Source: Vibrio japonicus (GTDB taxonomy: Bacteria; Pseudomonadota; Gammaproteobacteria; Enterobacterales; Vibrionaceae). Taken from it: a stretch of DNA of 64,000 nt. A model generated the notes under the pieces. It was not told where the DNA came from. It saw only the letters and a list, made by a program, of their open reading frames with translations, and ran no database searches. Numbering within the stretch: the stretch's first letter is position 1; each line of letters starts with the position of its first letter. Made by a program: the position numbers and the translations under genes. The stretch covers positions 496,001 through 560,000 of the forward strand of contig NZ_CP102096.1 of NCBI RefSeq assembly GCF_024582835.1, read 5' to 3'. Below, piece by piece: positions 1 through 12,001 of this stretch.

Positions 1-19
1 GGTGAAGCGAGAAGAGTAA
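1..19 (+). CDS. mazG: Probable 3' end of mazG (partial)
   Basis: The first bases read, from position 2, as five codons V-K-R-E-E followed by TAA at 17-19. In E. coli and its relatives mazG (nucleoside triphosphate pyrophosphohydrolase) lies directly upstream of pyrG-eno and ends in a similar charged tail. The assignment rests on position and only five residues, so it is an inference; the rest of the gene would lie outside the window. Confidence 0.35.
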
Positions 20-148
20 GAGAAGATCAGATAGAGTCTAAATATAAGGCAATATAGATGGTTTGAGACAAATGTGACTCAGAACGCAAATACGCTGTCC
101 GCTTTATCTTTGCACAGTTTGATTTGAAGCAAAAAATAAAAAAGGCAG

Positions 149-164
149 TGTGATAGATTTCACG
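149..164. promoter_or_regulatory. Candidate CRP site upstream of pyrG
   Basis: The sequence TGTGA, six bases, then TCACG matches 9 of the 10 core bases of the CRP consensus TGTGA-N6-TCACA. It ends 85 bases before the pyrG start codon. The role is inferred from the match and the location; a chance match cannot be excluded. Confidence 0.4.
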
Positions 165-177
165 TTGTGGCGGTTAG

Positions 178-3270
<3,093 letters not shown>

Positions 3271-3298
3271 TCCTTAAGCTTAGCTAAATAGCTTTTTG

Positions 3299-3326
3299 AA
3301 ACGCCTCGCTCAAGCGGGGCGTTTTT
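3299..3326 (+). terminator. eno terminator, original copy
   Basis: The stem AACGCCTCGC with GCGGGGCGTT around TCAA is followed by a T run. This is a classical intrinsic terminator 28 bases after the eno stop codon. Confidence 0.9.
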
Positions 3327-3436
3327 GTATGTGGGGGAAGGCGCTAGGTGAGCGCGCTCCGCTACATTACAAGAAAGCGGTCTTAAAGAAGTGAAAGGTC
3401 AGGCTTAATTATTAAGCTTAGCTGAATAGCTTTTTG

Positions 3437-3464
3437 AAACGCCTCGCTCAAGCGGGGCGTTTTT
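3437..3464 (+). terminator. Second copy of the eno terminator
   Basis: Same stem, loop and T run as the terminator at 3299, displaced by exactly 138 bases inside the tandem repeat. Confidence 0.85.
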
Positions 3465-3574
3465 GTATGTGGGGGAAGGCGCTAGGTGAGCGCGCTCCTC
3501 TACATTACAAGAAAGCGGTCTTAAAGAAGTAAAAGGTCAGGCTTAATTATTAAGCTTAGCTAAATAGCTTTTTG

Positions 3575-3602
3575 AAACGCCTCGCTCAAGCGGGGCGTTT
3601 TT
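3575..3602 (+). terminator. Third copy of the eno terminator
   Basis: Same hairpin again, 276 bases after the original. It lies 28 bases from the cca stop codon. Read on the minus strand it lacks a strong T run, so its use by cca is uncertain. Confidence 0.8.
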
Positions 3603-3629
3603 GTATGTGAGGGAAGGCGCTAGGTGAGG

Positions 3630-4844
3630 TTATTTCGTTTTCTCTATCGCTTCAACACGGCGTTTTTCCATCTCTTCACGAATGGCAGCACCTTTAAACC
3701 CATCTTGGATGATGTCTTGCACATTGACGCTTAGTGAAGCTTGGTAGGCCGTTTCAAATATTCCTTTCTGTGAGTATTCGTAATTTTCATAACCCGTTCG
3801 GCCAAGGCTGTCAGCCATGCAACAGAGTAAAATATCATTCAAACGCTCTGGTTTGCGCCATACATCGAGTTTATTGAGGATTTTAAGCTTGGTTTCTGAA
3901 CGAAGTTCGGCTGCGCGATGAATGTTAGAGTGCTGCTCACATACCATCAAGGCTAAATCGCGGTATTCATTGGGTACACGGACTCGTTCGCACAATGCTT
4001 TAATCAACTTGAGTCCAGTATGACAATGCATTTTATGACTAGGCCACTCGCTTTGTGGCGTAATACCTTTACCAAGGTCATGAACTTGGGCGGCAAATCT
4101 GACGGGTAATGAGTCGCTCAATAGCGCGGCTTGCTTGGCCACGAGTATCGTGTGAACACCAGTATCAATCTCTGGATGCCATTTCTCAGGTTGAGGCACG
4201 CCAAATAGCTGATCGAGTTCGGGTAACACTACTTTTAGCGCGCCACATTCTCTGAGCACTTCGATGAACACTTGTGGGTCTGACGTAGACAGAGATTTCT
4301 GCCATTCTTGCCAAACACGCTCAGGAGTCAGGTGCGCGAGTTCACCAGATTGCGCAATGGTTCGCATCAACGCAAGCGTTTCATCAGCAATTGTAAAGCC
4401 TAAGTGGTTTAACTTTGCTGCAAATCGAGCGACTCGAAGTACACGAAGCGGATCTTCGATAAAAGCATCGGAAACGTGGCGTAAAACACGATCGTTGAGA
4501 TCTTGTTGGCCACGGTAAGGATCGATGAGTGTGCCATCGGGATCTTGAGCCATCGCATTGATCGTCAGATCACGGCGTAGCAAGTCTTCTTCAAGCGTCA
4601 CATCTGGAGCAAAATAGCACTCAAAACCTGTATAGCCGGCACCGACTTTTCGTTCGGTTCTTGCTAAAGCGTGCTCTTCTTTCGTTTTTGGATGAAGAAA
4701 GACAGGGAACTCCTTACCTACAGCAACGTACCCCTGCTGCACGAGCTCTTCTGGTGTCGCTCCAACCACCACCCAGTCTCTATCATAAACATCAATTTTT
4801 AGGAGTCGATCGCGAACTGCGCCGCCAACTAGGTATCTATGCAC
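3630..4844 (-). CDS. cca: CCA-adding enzyme (multifunctional)
   Basis: Adds or repairs the 3'-terminal CCA of tRNAs using CTP and ATP without a template. The product has 404 residues against 412 in E. coli. The class II nucleotidyltransferase head starts [12 protein letters not shown] and has the two carboxylates in the motif [21 protein letters not shown] is the second family motif. A C-terminal HD domain is visible at QVHDLGKG, typical of the gammaproteobacterial form that also has phosphohydrolase activity. The start is GTG at 4844; a TAA lies directly upstream in frame, so no earlier start is possible. It is convergent with eno and divergent from gspA (90 bases apart). Confidence 0.95.
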   Translation of the reverse strand: MHRYLVGGAVRDRLLKIDVYDRDWVVVGATPEELVQQGYVAVGKEFPVFLHPKTKEEHALARTERKVGAGYTGFECYFAPDVTLEEDLLRRDLTINAMAQDPDGTLIDPYRGQQDLNDRVLRHVSDAFIEDPLRVLRVARFAAKLNHLGFTIADETLALMRTIAQSGELAHLTPERVWQEWQKSLSTSDPQVFIEVLRECGALKVVLPELDQLFGVPQPEKWHPEIDTGVHTILVAKQAALLSDSLPVRFAAQVHDLGKGITPQSEWPSHKMHCHTGLKLIKALCERVRVPNEYRDLALMVCEQHSNIHRAAELRSETKLKILNKLDVWRKPERLNDILLCCMADSLGRTGYENYEYSQKGIFETAYQASLSVNVQDIIQDGFKGAAIREEMEKRRVEAIEKTK

Positions 4845-4934
4845 TTATCACACTCTCAATTGTGTACTTAATAATTGGCTATTATTGTTGGTAATGGTAC
4901 TTTCCTTATCACCAAATTCCCAGAGACGAGATGA

Positions 4935-6545
4935 ATGTATAAGCAATATTTTGGATTTTCAGAACTGCCATTTTCGATTGTCCCCAACTCTCGTTTTCTC
5001 TATCAGAGCCAAAGGCATTCAGAAGCGATGCTTAGACTAACCGCAGGGTTAGGTGAGGGTGGTGGATTTGCGATGCTCACTGGAGAGGTGGGCACCGGAA
5101 AAACGACTGTGGCAAGAGCCATGCTGAGCAATTTAGATCACAGTGTTCATGCAGGGCTTATTTTAAACCCAACGTTTTCTAACCTAGAGTTGTTGGAAGC
5201 TATCTGTGACGAGTTTGGACTGGAGTATCAGTCTGGTTCTTCTCTGAAAACGTTGAATCAGCTGATCCACCAGTTTCTATTGCATAATCACGCTAACGGT
5301 GTTCAAACACTGCTTGTCATTGATGAAGCGCAGCATTTATCGGCTGAAGTGCTTGAGCAGTTAAGATTGTTAACGAACCTAGAAACGGAAAGCCAAAAAT
5401 TACTGAAAGTACTGCTTATCGGACAACCTGAACTGCAGCAAAAACTGCAAATGCCTCAGTTAAGACAGTTGGCTCAGCGGATTACAGGACGTTATCATCT
5501 ACTCCCCCTCGATAGTAAAGAAGCGGCGAGCTATATTCGTCATCGACTGGAGTTAGCGGGTGGCGATAGAAACCTATTTAACTCGAAATCGTTAAACTTA
5601 ATCGCTCACCGAACCTTAGGTATTCCTAGACTCATTAACCTAGTGTGTGATGCCGCTTTAAAGTTCTCTTACAGTCTTGGTGAAAAAACACCTCAGTACT
5701 CAACCGTGCAACACGCATGCAACGAGGTGATGAGTTTCCAGCCTTCTTTTCAACCGCCTACAGCAACAAAACCGGTCGTTTCTGCGAATGTAAGTTACCT
5801 AAGTGCCGCAGTCATAGGTGCGATTTTGGCGGTGGGTAGCTATGTATATGTACCTGACCTTTTAGAGCCTGCTATCGATAAGTGGGGAGAAGCGCACTAT
5901 CCACCTATGTCAGCAACGGTCATCGAAAGAGAAGTGTTCCCAGAACAGCTCACCAAGCAAATTCACCGCGCTACCAATTTTGAGCAAGGTGTTGGCGACC
6001 TTTACAAGGTGTGGGGCTTTCAACCTTCTATGCTGGACAAACTTTGTTTACAAGAGAATGAGGGGGCCTTTATCTGTGATAGAGCAAGTGGGAATATACA
6101 AGCTCTAAGAGTTGCAGATGTCCCCGTTTTACTCACCCTTGAAAGAGACAACGTTGAGAGCTTTGCAGTGTTGTACAAGCTTGGGGATGAGAAGGCTCAG
6201 CTATTGCTTGCAGACAAAAATGTTGAAGTACCTTTGAATGAACTAGAGCAGCTTTGGAATGGCGAATATCACCGAATTTCTCGACGTTACTGGCAGCAAA
6301 CCATGAAATTCGGTATGCGCGGAACCGCCATAACATTGTTGGATCAAAAACTGTCGCAAGTGTTGGGTAAGCCGTTGGCAACGGATGATGTCTACGATCT
6401 GGCTCTTAAGGAAAAAGTGATGACGTTTCAGCGTTGGCAAGGGCTAACTGCGGATGGGATTGCGGGTAAGAATACATTACAGCGTTTGGCTGAGGTAGCA
6501 CCGATGGATGCTCCATCACTGAGTATGTCTGAGGAGAATATTTGA
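4935..6545 (+). CDS. gspA: GspA/ExeA family ATPase for type II secretion assembly
   Basis: ExeA/GspA works with GspB to pass or assemble the type II secretin through the peptidoglycan in Aeromonas and Vibrio. The 536-residue product has an AAA+ ATPase domain (Walker A GEVGTGKT at residues 50-57; Walker B LLVIDEAQ about 130). One membrane segment follows at about residues 285-305 (SYLSAAVIGAILAVGSYVYV). The periplasmic part ends in a peptidoglycan-binding domain (FQRWQGLTADGIAGKNTLQRL, about residues 495-525). The stop codon overlaps the gspB start by one base, so the two genes form an operon. The other secretion genes are not in this window. Confidence 0.9.
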   Translation: MYKQYFGFSELPFSIVPNSRFLYQSQRHSEAMLRLTAGLGEGGGFAMLTGEVGTGKTTVARAMLSNLDHSVHAGLILNPTFSNLELLEAICDEFGLEYQSGSSLKTLNQLIHQFLLHNHANGVQTLLVIDEAQHLSAEVLEQLRLLTNLETESQKLLKVLLIGQPELQQKLQMPQLRQLAQRITGRYHLLPLDSKEAASYIRHRLELAGGDRNLFNSKSLNLIAHRTLGIPRLINLVCDAALKFSYSLGEKTPQYSTVQHACNEVMSFQPSFQPPTATKPVVSANVSYLSAAVIGAILAVGSYVYVPDLLEPAIDKWGEAHYPPMSATVIEREVFPEQLTKQIHRATNFEQGVGDLYKVWGFQPSMLDKLCLQENEGAFICDRASGNIQALRVADVPVLLTLERDNVESFAVLYKLGDEKAQLLLADKNVEVPLNELEQLWNGEYHRISRRYWQQTMKFGMRGTAITLLDQKLSQVLGKPLATDDVYDLALKEKVMTFQRWQGLTADGIAGKNTLQRLAEVAPMDAPSLSMSEENI

Positions 6546-7285
6546 TGTCTAGAGTGATGAAAGCACTGGAACAATCAGAGCAAAATTACCAATCCGCGTC
6601 TTATTCACCGCTATACCACCCTCAGCAGACTCCGGTACAGGAGCAAAAAGTGAATAAACTGCTGGTATGCGGGTTGCTTATAGGCCCGGCTTTGTTTGTA
6701 AGCGCATTCAATCTTTACCCGTTGTACCAAACGAAGCAAGCCCAATGGAAGGAAAGGGTACAACAAGAAGAGATTACTCTGGATGTGCCTTTTACTTACG
6801 AGGTGAAGGAGTATCCAAGTTTTGGGAAGTTACAAGCAACGTATGAACTCACTGCACCAGTATATGAGGAGCCAACCCCAGTAGCGCCGCCAGCAGCTTC
6901 AAACGTAGGTTCGAGCAAAAAAACGGAACACGATTCCCTGCTGGGAGATTTGGACTTATCTCAGCTTTCTCCTGAGCTAGCATCGCATGTACAAGCAGTG
7001 TTGGGTAATGATGCACCTTCGAGGGTGAAAGCGAAGGCCAATATGACAAATATCTCTACCGATGGAGATAAGTGGTATGGCAAGCTCCCCGCAATGAACT
7101 TTGAAACGCATGTCTATTCCAGCAGTCCTGCAAAACGCTGGGTGAAGATTAATGGCCGCGAGTACAAAGAAGGTGACTGGATAACTGACGCTATTCAATT
7201 AGAAAAGATCGAGCAGCAAAGCAGTTTGTTGAGTATCAATGGCGAAAAGATTGAAGTGCCAGCGCTTTACGATTGGAAGGGATAA
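6545..7285 (+). CDS. gspB: GspB/ExeB-like type II secretion assembly protein
   Basis: Partner of GspA in secretin assembly. The 246-residue product has a short cytoplasmic head, one membrane segment at about residues 34-53 (KLLVCGLLIGPALFVSAF), a proline-rich linker (EEPTPVAPPA), and a C-terminal domain with FETHVYSSSPAKRWVKING and a GDWI motif typical of the family. A TTG at 6542 would add one residue, but the ATG in TGATG at 6545 is the natural coupled start. A bidirectional terminator follows. Confidence 0.85.
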   Translation: MSRVMKALEQSEQNYQSASYSPLYHPQQTPVQEQKVNKLLVCGLLIGPALFVSAFNLYPLYQTKQAQWKERVQQEEITLDVPFTYEVKEYPSFGKLQATYELTAPVYEEPTPVAPPAASNVGSSKKTEHDSLLGDLDLSQLSPELASHVQAVLGNDAPSRVKAKANMTNISTDGDKWYGKLPAMNFETHVYSSSPAKRWVKINGREYKEGDWITDAIQLEKIEQQSSLLSINGEKIEVPALYDWKG

Positions 7286-7322
7286 TTGTCTATCCCTATC
7301 ATAGACAGTTACCAGCTACATC

Positions 7323-7352
7323 AAAAAAGGTCGCATTGAGCGACCTTTCTAT
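7323..7352. terminator. Bidirectional terminator between gspB and ygiM
   Basis: A 9-bp perfect stem (AAAGGTCGC with GCGACCTTT) has T-rich sequence on the plus side and six A residues on the other side, so it can end transcription of both convergent units. Confidence 0.85.
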
Positions 7353-7381
7353 TTATTCAGCTTATTCAGCGGCATCGTAGC

Positions 7382-7993
7382 TTATGCCCAGCCAGATGGC
7401 GAGCGGCGCCTACGCGGAATGATATGAGGGAGAAGCAAACCAAATAGAAGACCGAAACCTGCGACACCACCACCATACATAAAGTATTTAAGCAGTAGAT
7501 CATCTTTTTGTGTATCGAGTTTCGCTCTTAAGCTACGAACTTCTTCTTGAGCCTCAGAAAGCTGCTGGCTCATATCACTGTAGCTTTGTTCCATATCAGA
7601 GATCTGGCGATTGCGAGTGGCTAGTGACTCAACAAGGCCAGCTTTTTCCTGATCAGAAGTGGCTTGAGCATTGGCTAACTTTTCCTTTGTTTCCGCTAGC
7701 TCTTGCTCAATTTTTGGTAAGCGTAATGTCATGCTTTCTTCACTGGTCACGAATCGGCTCTCAACCCAGCCTGTTCGGCCACGTTGATCCCGAATTTGAC
7801 TATAACCAGAGTCTTTATTGGTAGAGATAAGCGTCACTTTATCGCCAGCATCAATACTGCCGACAATACGGTATTTATTACTAGGTCCAGAGTGCAGGTA
7901 AGTAAATAACTTATCAGCAATGTATCGGTCTTGAGCAAATGCAGCTGGTACGACTACCAGAGAAGCTAAGAGCAAGCAAAGCAGTCTTTTCAC
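7382..7993 (-). CDS. ygiM: YgiM-like SH3 domain protein
   Basis: The function is not established. The 203-residue product (E. coli YgiM has 206) has a signal peptide ending VVVPAAFA, a bacterial SH3 domain (about residues 22-85, with LHSGPSNKYRIVGSI and GRTGWVESRF), a long coiled coil (about 90-165), one membrane segment near the C-terminus (YGGGVAGFGLLFGLLLP) and a basic tail RRRR. The start is GTG at 7993, preceded by AAAGGA; the longer frame from 8083 lacks a signal peptide at its N-terminus. In E. coli ygiM lies beside ygiF and cca, as it does here within a few genes. The architecture suggests a periplasm-facing anchored protein that contacts the cell wall; this is inference. Confidence 0.85.
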   Translation of the reverse strand: MKRLLCLLLASLVVVPAAFAQDRYIADKLFTYLHSGPSNKYRIVGSIDAGDKVTLISTNKDSGYSQIRDQRGRTGWVESRFVTSEESMTLRLPKIEQELAETKEKLANAQATSDQEKAGLVESLATRNRQISDMEQSYSDMSQQLSEAQEEVRSLRAKLDTQKDDLLLKYFMYGGGVAGFGLLFGLLLPHIIPRRRRSPSGWA

Positions 7994-8070
7994 GGTAAAT
8001 CCTTTAACAGTTTTGTGTCTATATTTCGCTAGTGCCAAATAGTAAAAAGTTTCAAGAGTGACTGCAACAA

Positions 8071-8095
8071 AGAAGGGAGGCAAAGCCCCCCTTTA
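8071..8095 (-). terminator. Terminator of the Pit operon
   Basis: On the minus strand a stem of about 9 bp with one mismatch (AAAGGGGGGC with GCCTCCCTT) is followed by TCTTTGTT. It lies 53 bases after the Pit stop codon. Confidence 0.6.
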
Positions 8096-8147
8096 TGCGT
8101 TTTTGAGTCAATAATGACAGTGAGCTTACACTGTATTGACGAATTTT

Positions 8148-9407
8148 TTAAGAAAATGCAGCTTGAATTGCGTAGAAGAACACAACGGCTAATAGTGCAC
8201 CAGCTGGCAGGGTTACGATCCAAGATGCGACGATATTACGTACAACACCAAGGTTTAGAGCTGCGATACCACGCGCAAAACCCACACCAAGAACAGCACC
8301 TACTAGTGTTTGCGTCGTCGAGATAGGCAGACCTGTACCTGATGCCAGAACAACAGTACATGCGGTCGCTAGCTGAGCAGCAAAGCCTCGGCTTGGCGTA
8401 AGCTCTGTAATACCAGTACCAACAGTTGCCATTACTTTATGACCGAGTGTCGCAAGACCAACAACAATACCAAAACCACCTAGTGGAAGAATCCACCATG
8501 CAATTGTACTTTTCGTTGTGATTTCACCCATGTGCTCAACAGTAGAGACTACCGCTGAAAGTGGACCAATCGCGTTTGCTACGTCGTTAGAGCCGTGTGC
8601 GAATGCCATTGCACACGCTGTAATTACCATTAGTACGCTGAAGATACCCTCAACACCCGCAAACCCATGGTCATCTTCACGACTTGCAAATTTCTTCTTA
8701 ATGTATAGGTAACCACCAACCATGACCATTCCAGAAACGATTGCAGACCACATCCAAGCTTCACTGTTGCTTAGGTGAAGACCAACGTGTTTAAGGCCTT
8801 TCTTAATGGTCACTAGCGCAATTACCATAGTGGTAATAAACATGTACACAGGTACAAAACGCTTCGCGTTAATGAGCGGAGTTTCTGTATCAAAAATTAA
8901 ACGTTGTGCGCTAACGAAGATGATGTAAGCAAAGAAGCCTGATATCACTGGTGTGATGATCCAGCTACCCACGATGCCTTGAACTGAGCCCCAGTCTACC
9001 GCTTCTGTACCAACAGACACACACGCAAAACCGATGATAGCACCGATGATAGAGTGAGTGGTTGATACTGGCCAGCCCATGTATGACGCTAGTAGCAGCC
9101 ATGTACCAGCAGCGAGAAGGGAAGACATCATGCCGAAGACAAGAACATCGGGCTGAGATGCAAAGAGTGACGTTTCAATAACGCCTTTACGGATAGTGTC
9201 GGTTACTTCACCGCCTGCAAGATATGCACCCGCAAATTCAAAAATCATCGCGATGATGATGGCTTGTTTTACGGTTAACGCTTTAGAGCCTACAGAAGTA
9301 CCCATTGCATTAGCGACGTCATTCGCGCCAATACCAATAGCCATTAGGAAGCCAAAAAGAGCTGCAACAATAATCAGGACAGTGCCGTAGTTCGCAAGGA
9401 TATCCAT
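8148..9407 (-). CDS. Inorganic phosphate transporter, Pit family
   Basis: Low-affinity phosphate (metal-phosphate) symporter of the inner membrane. The 419-residue product is highly hydrophobic with about ten membrane segments. It has the two inverted family signatures: GANDVANAMGTSVGSKALT near residue 30 and GSNDVANAIGPLSAVV near residue 270. Each half also carries a PVSTTHSIIGA or PISTTQTLVGA segment. The start at ATG 9407 (MDILANYG) is preferred over the ORF from 9455, which would add an uncommon cysteine-rich stretch. It follows a DUF47 gene by 131 bases in the same direction, the common DUF47-Pit arrangement. Confidence 0.92.
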   Translation of the reverse strand: MDILANYGTVLIIVAALFGFLMAIGIGANDVANAMGTSVGSKALTVKQAIIIAMIFEFAGAYLAGGEVTDTIRKGVIETSLFASQPDVLVFGMMSSLLAAGTWLLLASYMGWPVSTTHSIIGAIIGFACVSVGTEAVDWGSVQGIVGSWIITPVISGFFAYIIFVSAQRLIFDTETPLINAKRFVPVYMFITTMVIALVTIKKGLKHVGLHLSNSEAWMWSAIVSGMVMVGGYLYIKKKFASREDDHGFAGVEGIFSVLMVITACAMAFAHGSNDVANAIGPLSAVVSTVEHMGEITTKSTIAWWILPLGGFGIVVGLATLGHKVMATVGTGITELTPSRGFAAQLATACTVVLASGTGLPISTTQTLVGAVLGVGFARGIAALNLGVVRNIVASWIVTLPAGALLAVVFFYAIQAAFS

Positions 9408-9538
9408 CGTAATACCTAGTTGTTGATAACAAGCGGAGCAAATTAGGCACGACAAAGCCCCTTCAGCGACGTTAATATTTATCGCCTAATCAGGGGAGTG
9501 CAATTAAAATGCTCTTCGTTATTTGGTTAACTTATGAT

Positions 9539-10225
9539 TTATGAGCGAGACAACATTAGCTCAAGACGCGCACCAACACGTTGCGCCTGATCAGCAATGC
9601 CACCTACCCACTCTAGAATTTTGTATAAGAACATGACGTCGATAGGATTCATACCGCTTTCAATCTCCATCAATTGTTGACGAAGTTGGATCTGCATCGC
9701 ATCGGTGTCATCTTCGATAACATCCAATTGGTGGATCATTTCAGCCACAAGTGTTACTTCACGGCCTTTAAATCCAGTTTCCAATAACTCATCGAGCTCG
9801 TTGATCACATTTTGCGCTTGGTTAGCTGCGTCAAGACAACGCTTAACGTACGCAATAAAGTTCTCTTGAAGAGGCTCAGGGATGACTAATCGACGGCCGT
9901 AAACACGACCAGCAATATCTTTTGCGAGGTTTGCTAATTTGTCTTGCTGTGTAAGTAGCTCAAGCATATCGCTACGGTCAACAGGCATAAACAAACCGCG
10001 AGGAAGTTTTAGACGAATTTCGCGCTTTAAAACGTCGGCTTCTTTCTCTAAGTGAGAAATTTGTGCGCGAATTTCAGATGCTTTTTCCCAATCTCCTTTT
10101 GAACTGACTTCAAAGAAGTTGATTAGGTGAGAGCAACATTCGTTCACACACACAACGTGGCGTTGCAAAGGCTTAATTGGGGACTTTGCAAATAACCCCA
10201 TAATTGTATTTACTGGCATGGTCAT
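9539..10225 (-). CDS. DUF47/PhoU-like phosphate transport accessory protein
   Basis: Member of the DUF47 family (TIGR00153), all-helical PhoU-like proteins encoded beside Pit transporters and thought to modulate them. The product has up to 228 residues and begins MPVNTIMGLFAKSPI after two possible extra residues. The starts at 10225 and 10219 are both plausible; an AGGTTGA lies upstream. Helical repeats rich in E, L and Q run through the protein and no membrane segment is visible. It is the first gene of an operon with the Pit gene. Confidence 0.88.
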   Translation of the reverse strand: MTMPVNTIMGLFAKSPIKPLQRHVVCVNECCSHLINFFEVSSKGDWEKASEIRAQISHLEKEADVLKREIRLKLPRGLFMPVDRSDMLELLTQQDKLANLAKDIAGRVYGRRLVIPEPLQENFIAYVKRCLDAANQAQNVINELDELLETGFKGREVTLVAEMIHQLDVIEDDTDAMQIQLRQQLMEIESGMNPIDVMFLYKILEWVGGIADQAQRVGARLELMLSRS

Positions 10226-10424
10226 TCAACCTAATTAATATAACCTAAAAATAACATACACCAATTTGAGGCGAAATGTTGAGCGATGGCTATAAAGGCG
10301 CGCATGTTAACGCATTCAATCACGCATTAAAACTGTTTTAGATCATCATACCGTCGATATTTCTTTCTTGCCGTGTAAGAAAATTGGCAATATCCTGTTT
10401 CTATCTGCTTCGAAAGGTATAACT

Positions 10425-11942
10425 ATGGAAACCGAGATAGAACTGAAGTTTTTTGTTTCTCCTGAATTTTCAGATACTTTAATAAAGAAAATTTCTCAGG
10501 AAAAGGTACTTCAGCACAGTTGTCGCGAGCTAGGGAACACTTACTTCGATACTCCTGACAAGTGGTTACGCCAACATGACATTGGCTTGCGCATTCGTCG
10601 ATTTGATGATGTTTATGTTCAAACCGTAAAAACCGCAGGGCGAGTGGTTGCCGGACTCCACCAACGCCCAGAATACAATGCTGAACATAACAGCAATGTT
10701 CCTGAGTTAACGCTTCACCCTGGCGACATTTGGCCAACAGGTAAAGATGTTGCAACGCTTCAAGATGAACTCACCCCTCTTTTTTCGACGAACTTCACCC
10801 GTGAGCAGTGGCTTATCTGCATGCCCGATGGCAGTCAGATAGAAGTTGCGTTTGATCAAGGCAAGGTAGAAGCTGATGATAAAGAAGATCCAATCTGTGA
10901 GGTGGAGCTGGAGCTTAAATCTGGTCAGACAGAGGCGTTGTTCACTTTAGCCCGTCGGTTTTCAGAAGAGGGTGGAATGCGCCTTGGAAACTTGAGCAAG
11001 GCCGCAAAGGGTTATCGCTTAGCCACAGGCTACAAAGGCGATGAAATCAAAGAAATGACGTTGGTCGCAACAGACAAAAATGACACCGTCGAGTCTTGCT
11101 TAATTAACTCTTTAGAGCACGCGTTGTCTCATTGGCACTATCATGAGCAGATTTACTTTGAAAGGGAATCAATCGACGCGCTTCATGAGATAAAAAACTC
11201 AGTGAGCTTCATTCGCCAAGTCTTGACGGTCTATGGTGGTATTGTTCCTCGCAGAGCAAGCGCGATTTTACGTCAAGAACTCAAGTGGTTAGAGCAGAGC
11301 CTAGAATGGTTGAAAGAGTATGATTATCTTGAAGACCTACTAGAAGACAAAGGTCATGCGCTTCGTAAGTTGGATGCACGAAAATTCCTCGTTGCCGAAC
11401 TCAAGCAAGAACAAGACGATTTACCTCCGAGACAAGAGATTCTAGAGCAATTCACTTCGGCTCGATATACGGGATTATTGCTCGATTTGAGTCGTTGGAT
11501 TCTAACGCGTGGCTGGCAGCCTTTCCTTGATGAAAAGGCACGCGAGAAAATGTCGCTGAATATTGAACATTTTTCGGTGCAACAGTTAGATCGCACTTGG
11601 GCGGATTTGATGGAGGCCTTTCCTCCTGAACGCAACCTTTTGGCTCAGGATTATATCGATCAGCAATATCGGTTGATGCGTAACTTGTATACCGGAGTGT
11701 GTTTTGCCAGCTTGTTTGATATGGAAGAGCGAACAGTCTTTCGAATGCCTTGGAGCGACTTGCTGCACGGTATTGATGATTTACTTACGCTACGCACTTT
11801 GAATAAGCAGACAGACAAACTGCAAGGCGAAGAAAAAGAGCAGCTCGAACGTTGGCTGGGTCGTCAGGAAAACTCCATTCTTCATGCAATGGAACAGACC
11901 CGAATGAGTTGTATTGAAACCGAACCATATTGGCGTGACTAA
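10425..11942 (+). CDS. ygiF: Inorganic triphosphatase YgiF (CYTH-CHAD)
   Basis: Hydrolyses inorganic triphosphate with a divalent metal. The 505-residue product has an N-terminal CYTH domain starting METEIELKF, with the ExExK signature of the triphosphate tunnel and charged strands through about residue 200 (EVELELKSG). A C-terminal CHAD domain of helices rich in His, Arg and Lys follows (about residues 220-500, for example LHEIKNSVSFIRQVL), a domain that binds polyphosphate. The ATG at 10425, 10 bases after AAAGGT, gives the conserved start; the frame opens 57 bases earlier. Confidence 0.9.
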   Translation: METEIELKFFVSPEFSDTLIKKISQEKVLQHSCRELGNTYFDTPDKWLRQHDIGLRIRRFDDVYVQTVKTAGRVVAGLHQRPEYNAEHNSNVPELTLHPGDIWPTGKDVATLQDELTPLFSTNFTREQWLICMPDGSQIEVAFDQGKVEADDKEDPICEVELELKSGQTEALFTLARRFSEEGGMRLGNLSKAAKGYRLATGYKGDEIKEMTLVATDKNDTVESCLINSLEHALSHWHYHEQIYFERESIDALHEIKNSVSFIRQVLTVYGGIVPRRASAILRQELKWLEQSLEWLKEYDYLEDLLEDKGHALRKLDARKFLVAELKQEQDDLPPRQEILEQFTSARYTGLLLDLSRWILTRGWQPFLDEKAREKMSLNIEHFSVQQLDRTWADLMEAFPPERNLLAQDYIDQQYRLMRNLYTGVCFASLFDMEERTVFRMPWSDLLHGIDDLLTLRTLNKQTDKLQGEEKEQLERWLGRQENSILHAMEQTRMSCIETEPYWRD

Positions 11943-11963
11943 TTGGATGTAAGACCGGATCTG

Positions 11964-11990
11964 ATAAGGGAGTGTAGTGCTCCCTTACTT
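11964..11990 (+). terminator. Hairpin after ygiF
   Basis: A 7-bp perfect stem (AAGGGAG with CTCCCTT) and a 7-base loop lie 24 bases after the ygiF stop. The following T content is interrupted, so terminator strength is uncertain. It may also serve the convergent ion channel gene. Confidence 0.6.
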
Positions 11991-12001
11991 ACTCTTGCAC
12001 G

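Larger units (their letters stand above)
3341..3628. repeat. Tandem 138-bp repeat of the eno tail and terminator
   Basis: Two nearly identical 138-bp units (3341-3478 and 3479-3616) plus a 12-base stub (3617-3628) follow eno. Each unit contains a copy of the last nine eno codons with the stop (G-L-K-E-V-K-G-Q-A) and a copy of the eno terminator. The parent segment is 3214-3340. It differs by having 7 bases (TTTCAAC) where both copies have 18 (GCTACATTACAAGAAAGC). The units differ from each other at only a few positions. The array ends one base before the cca stop codon. Origin by recent unequal duplication is an inference. Confidence 0.95.

Noticed and set aside
9443..9491. Inverted repeat ATTAGGC/GCCTAAT between the DUF47 and Pit genes.
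   Set aside because: The 7-bp arms are 35 bases apart in AT-rich DNA; no terminator or operator features support it.
10226..10424. Possible Pho box upstream of the DUF47-Pit operon.
   Set aside because: No acceptable match to the tandem CTGTCAT pattern was found by eye.
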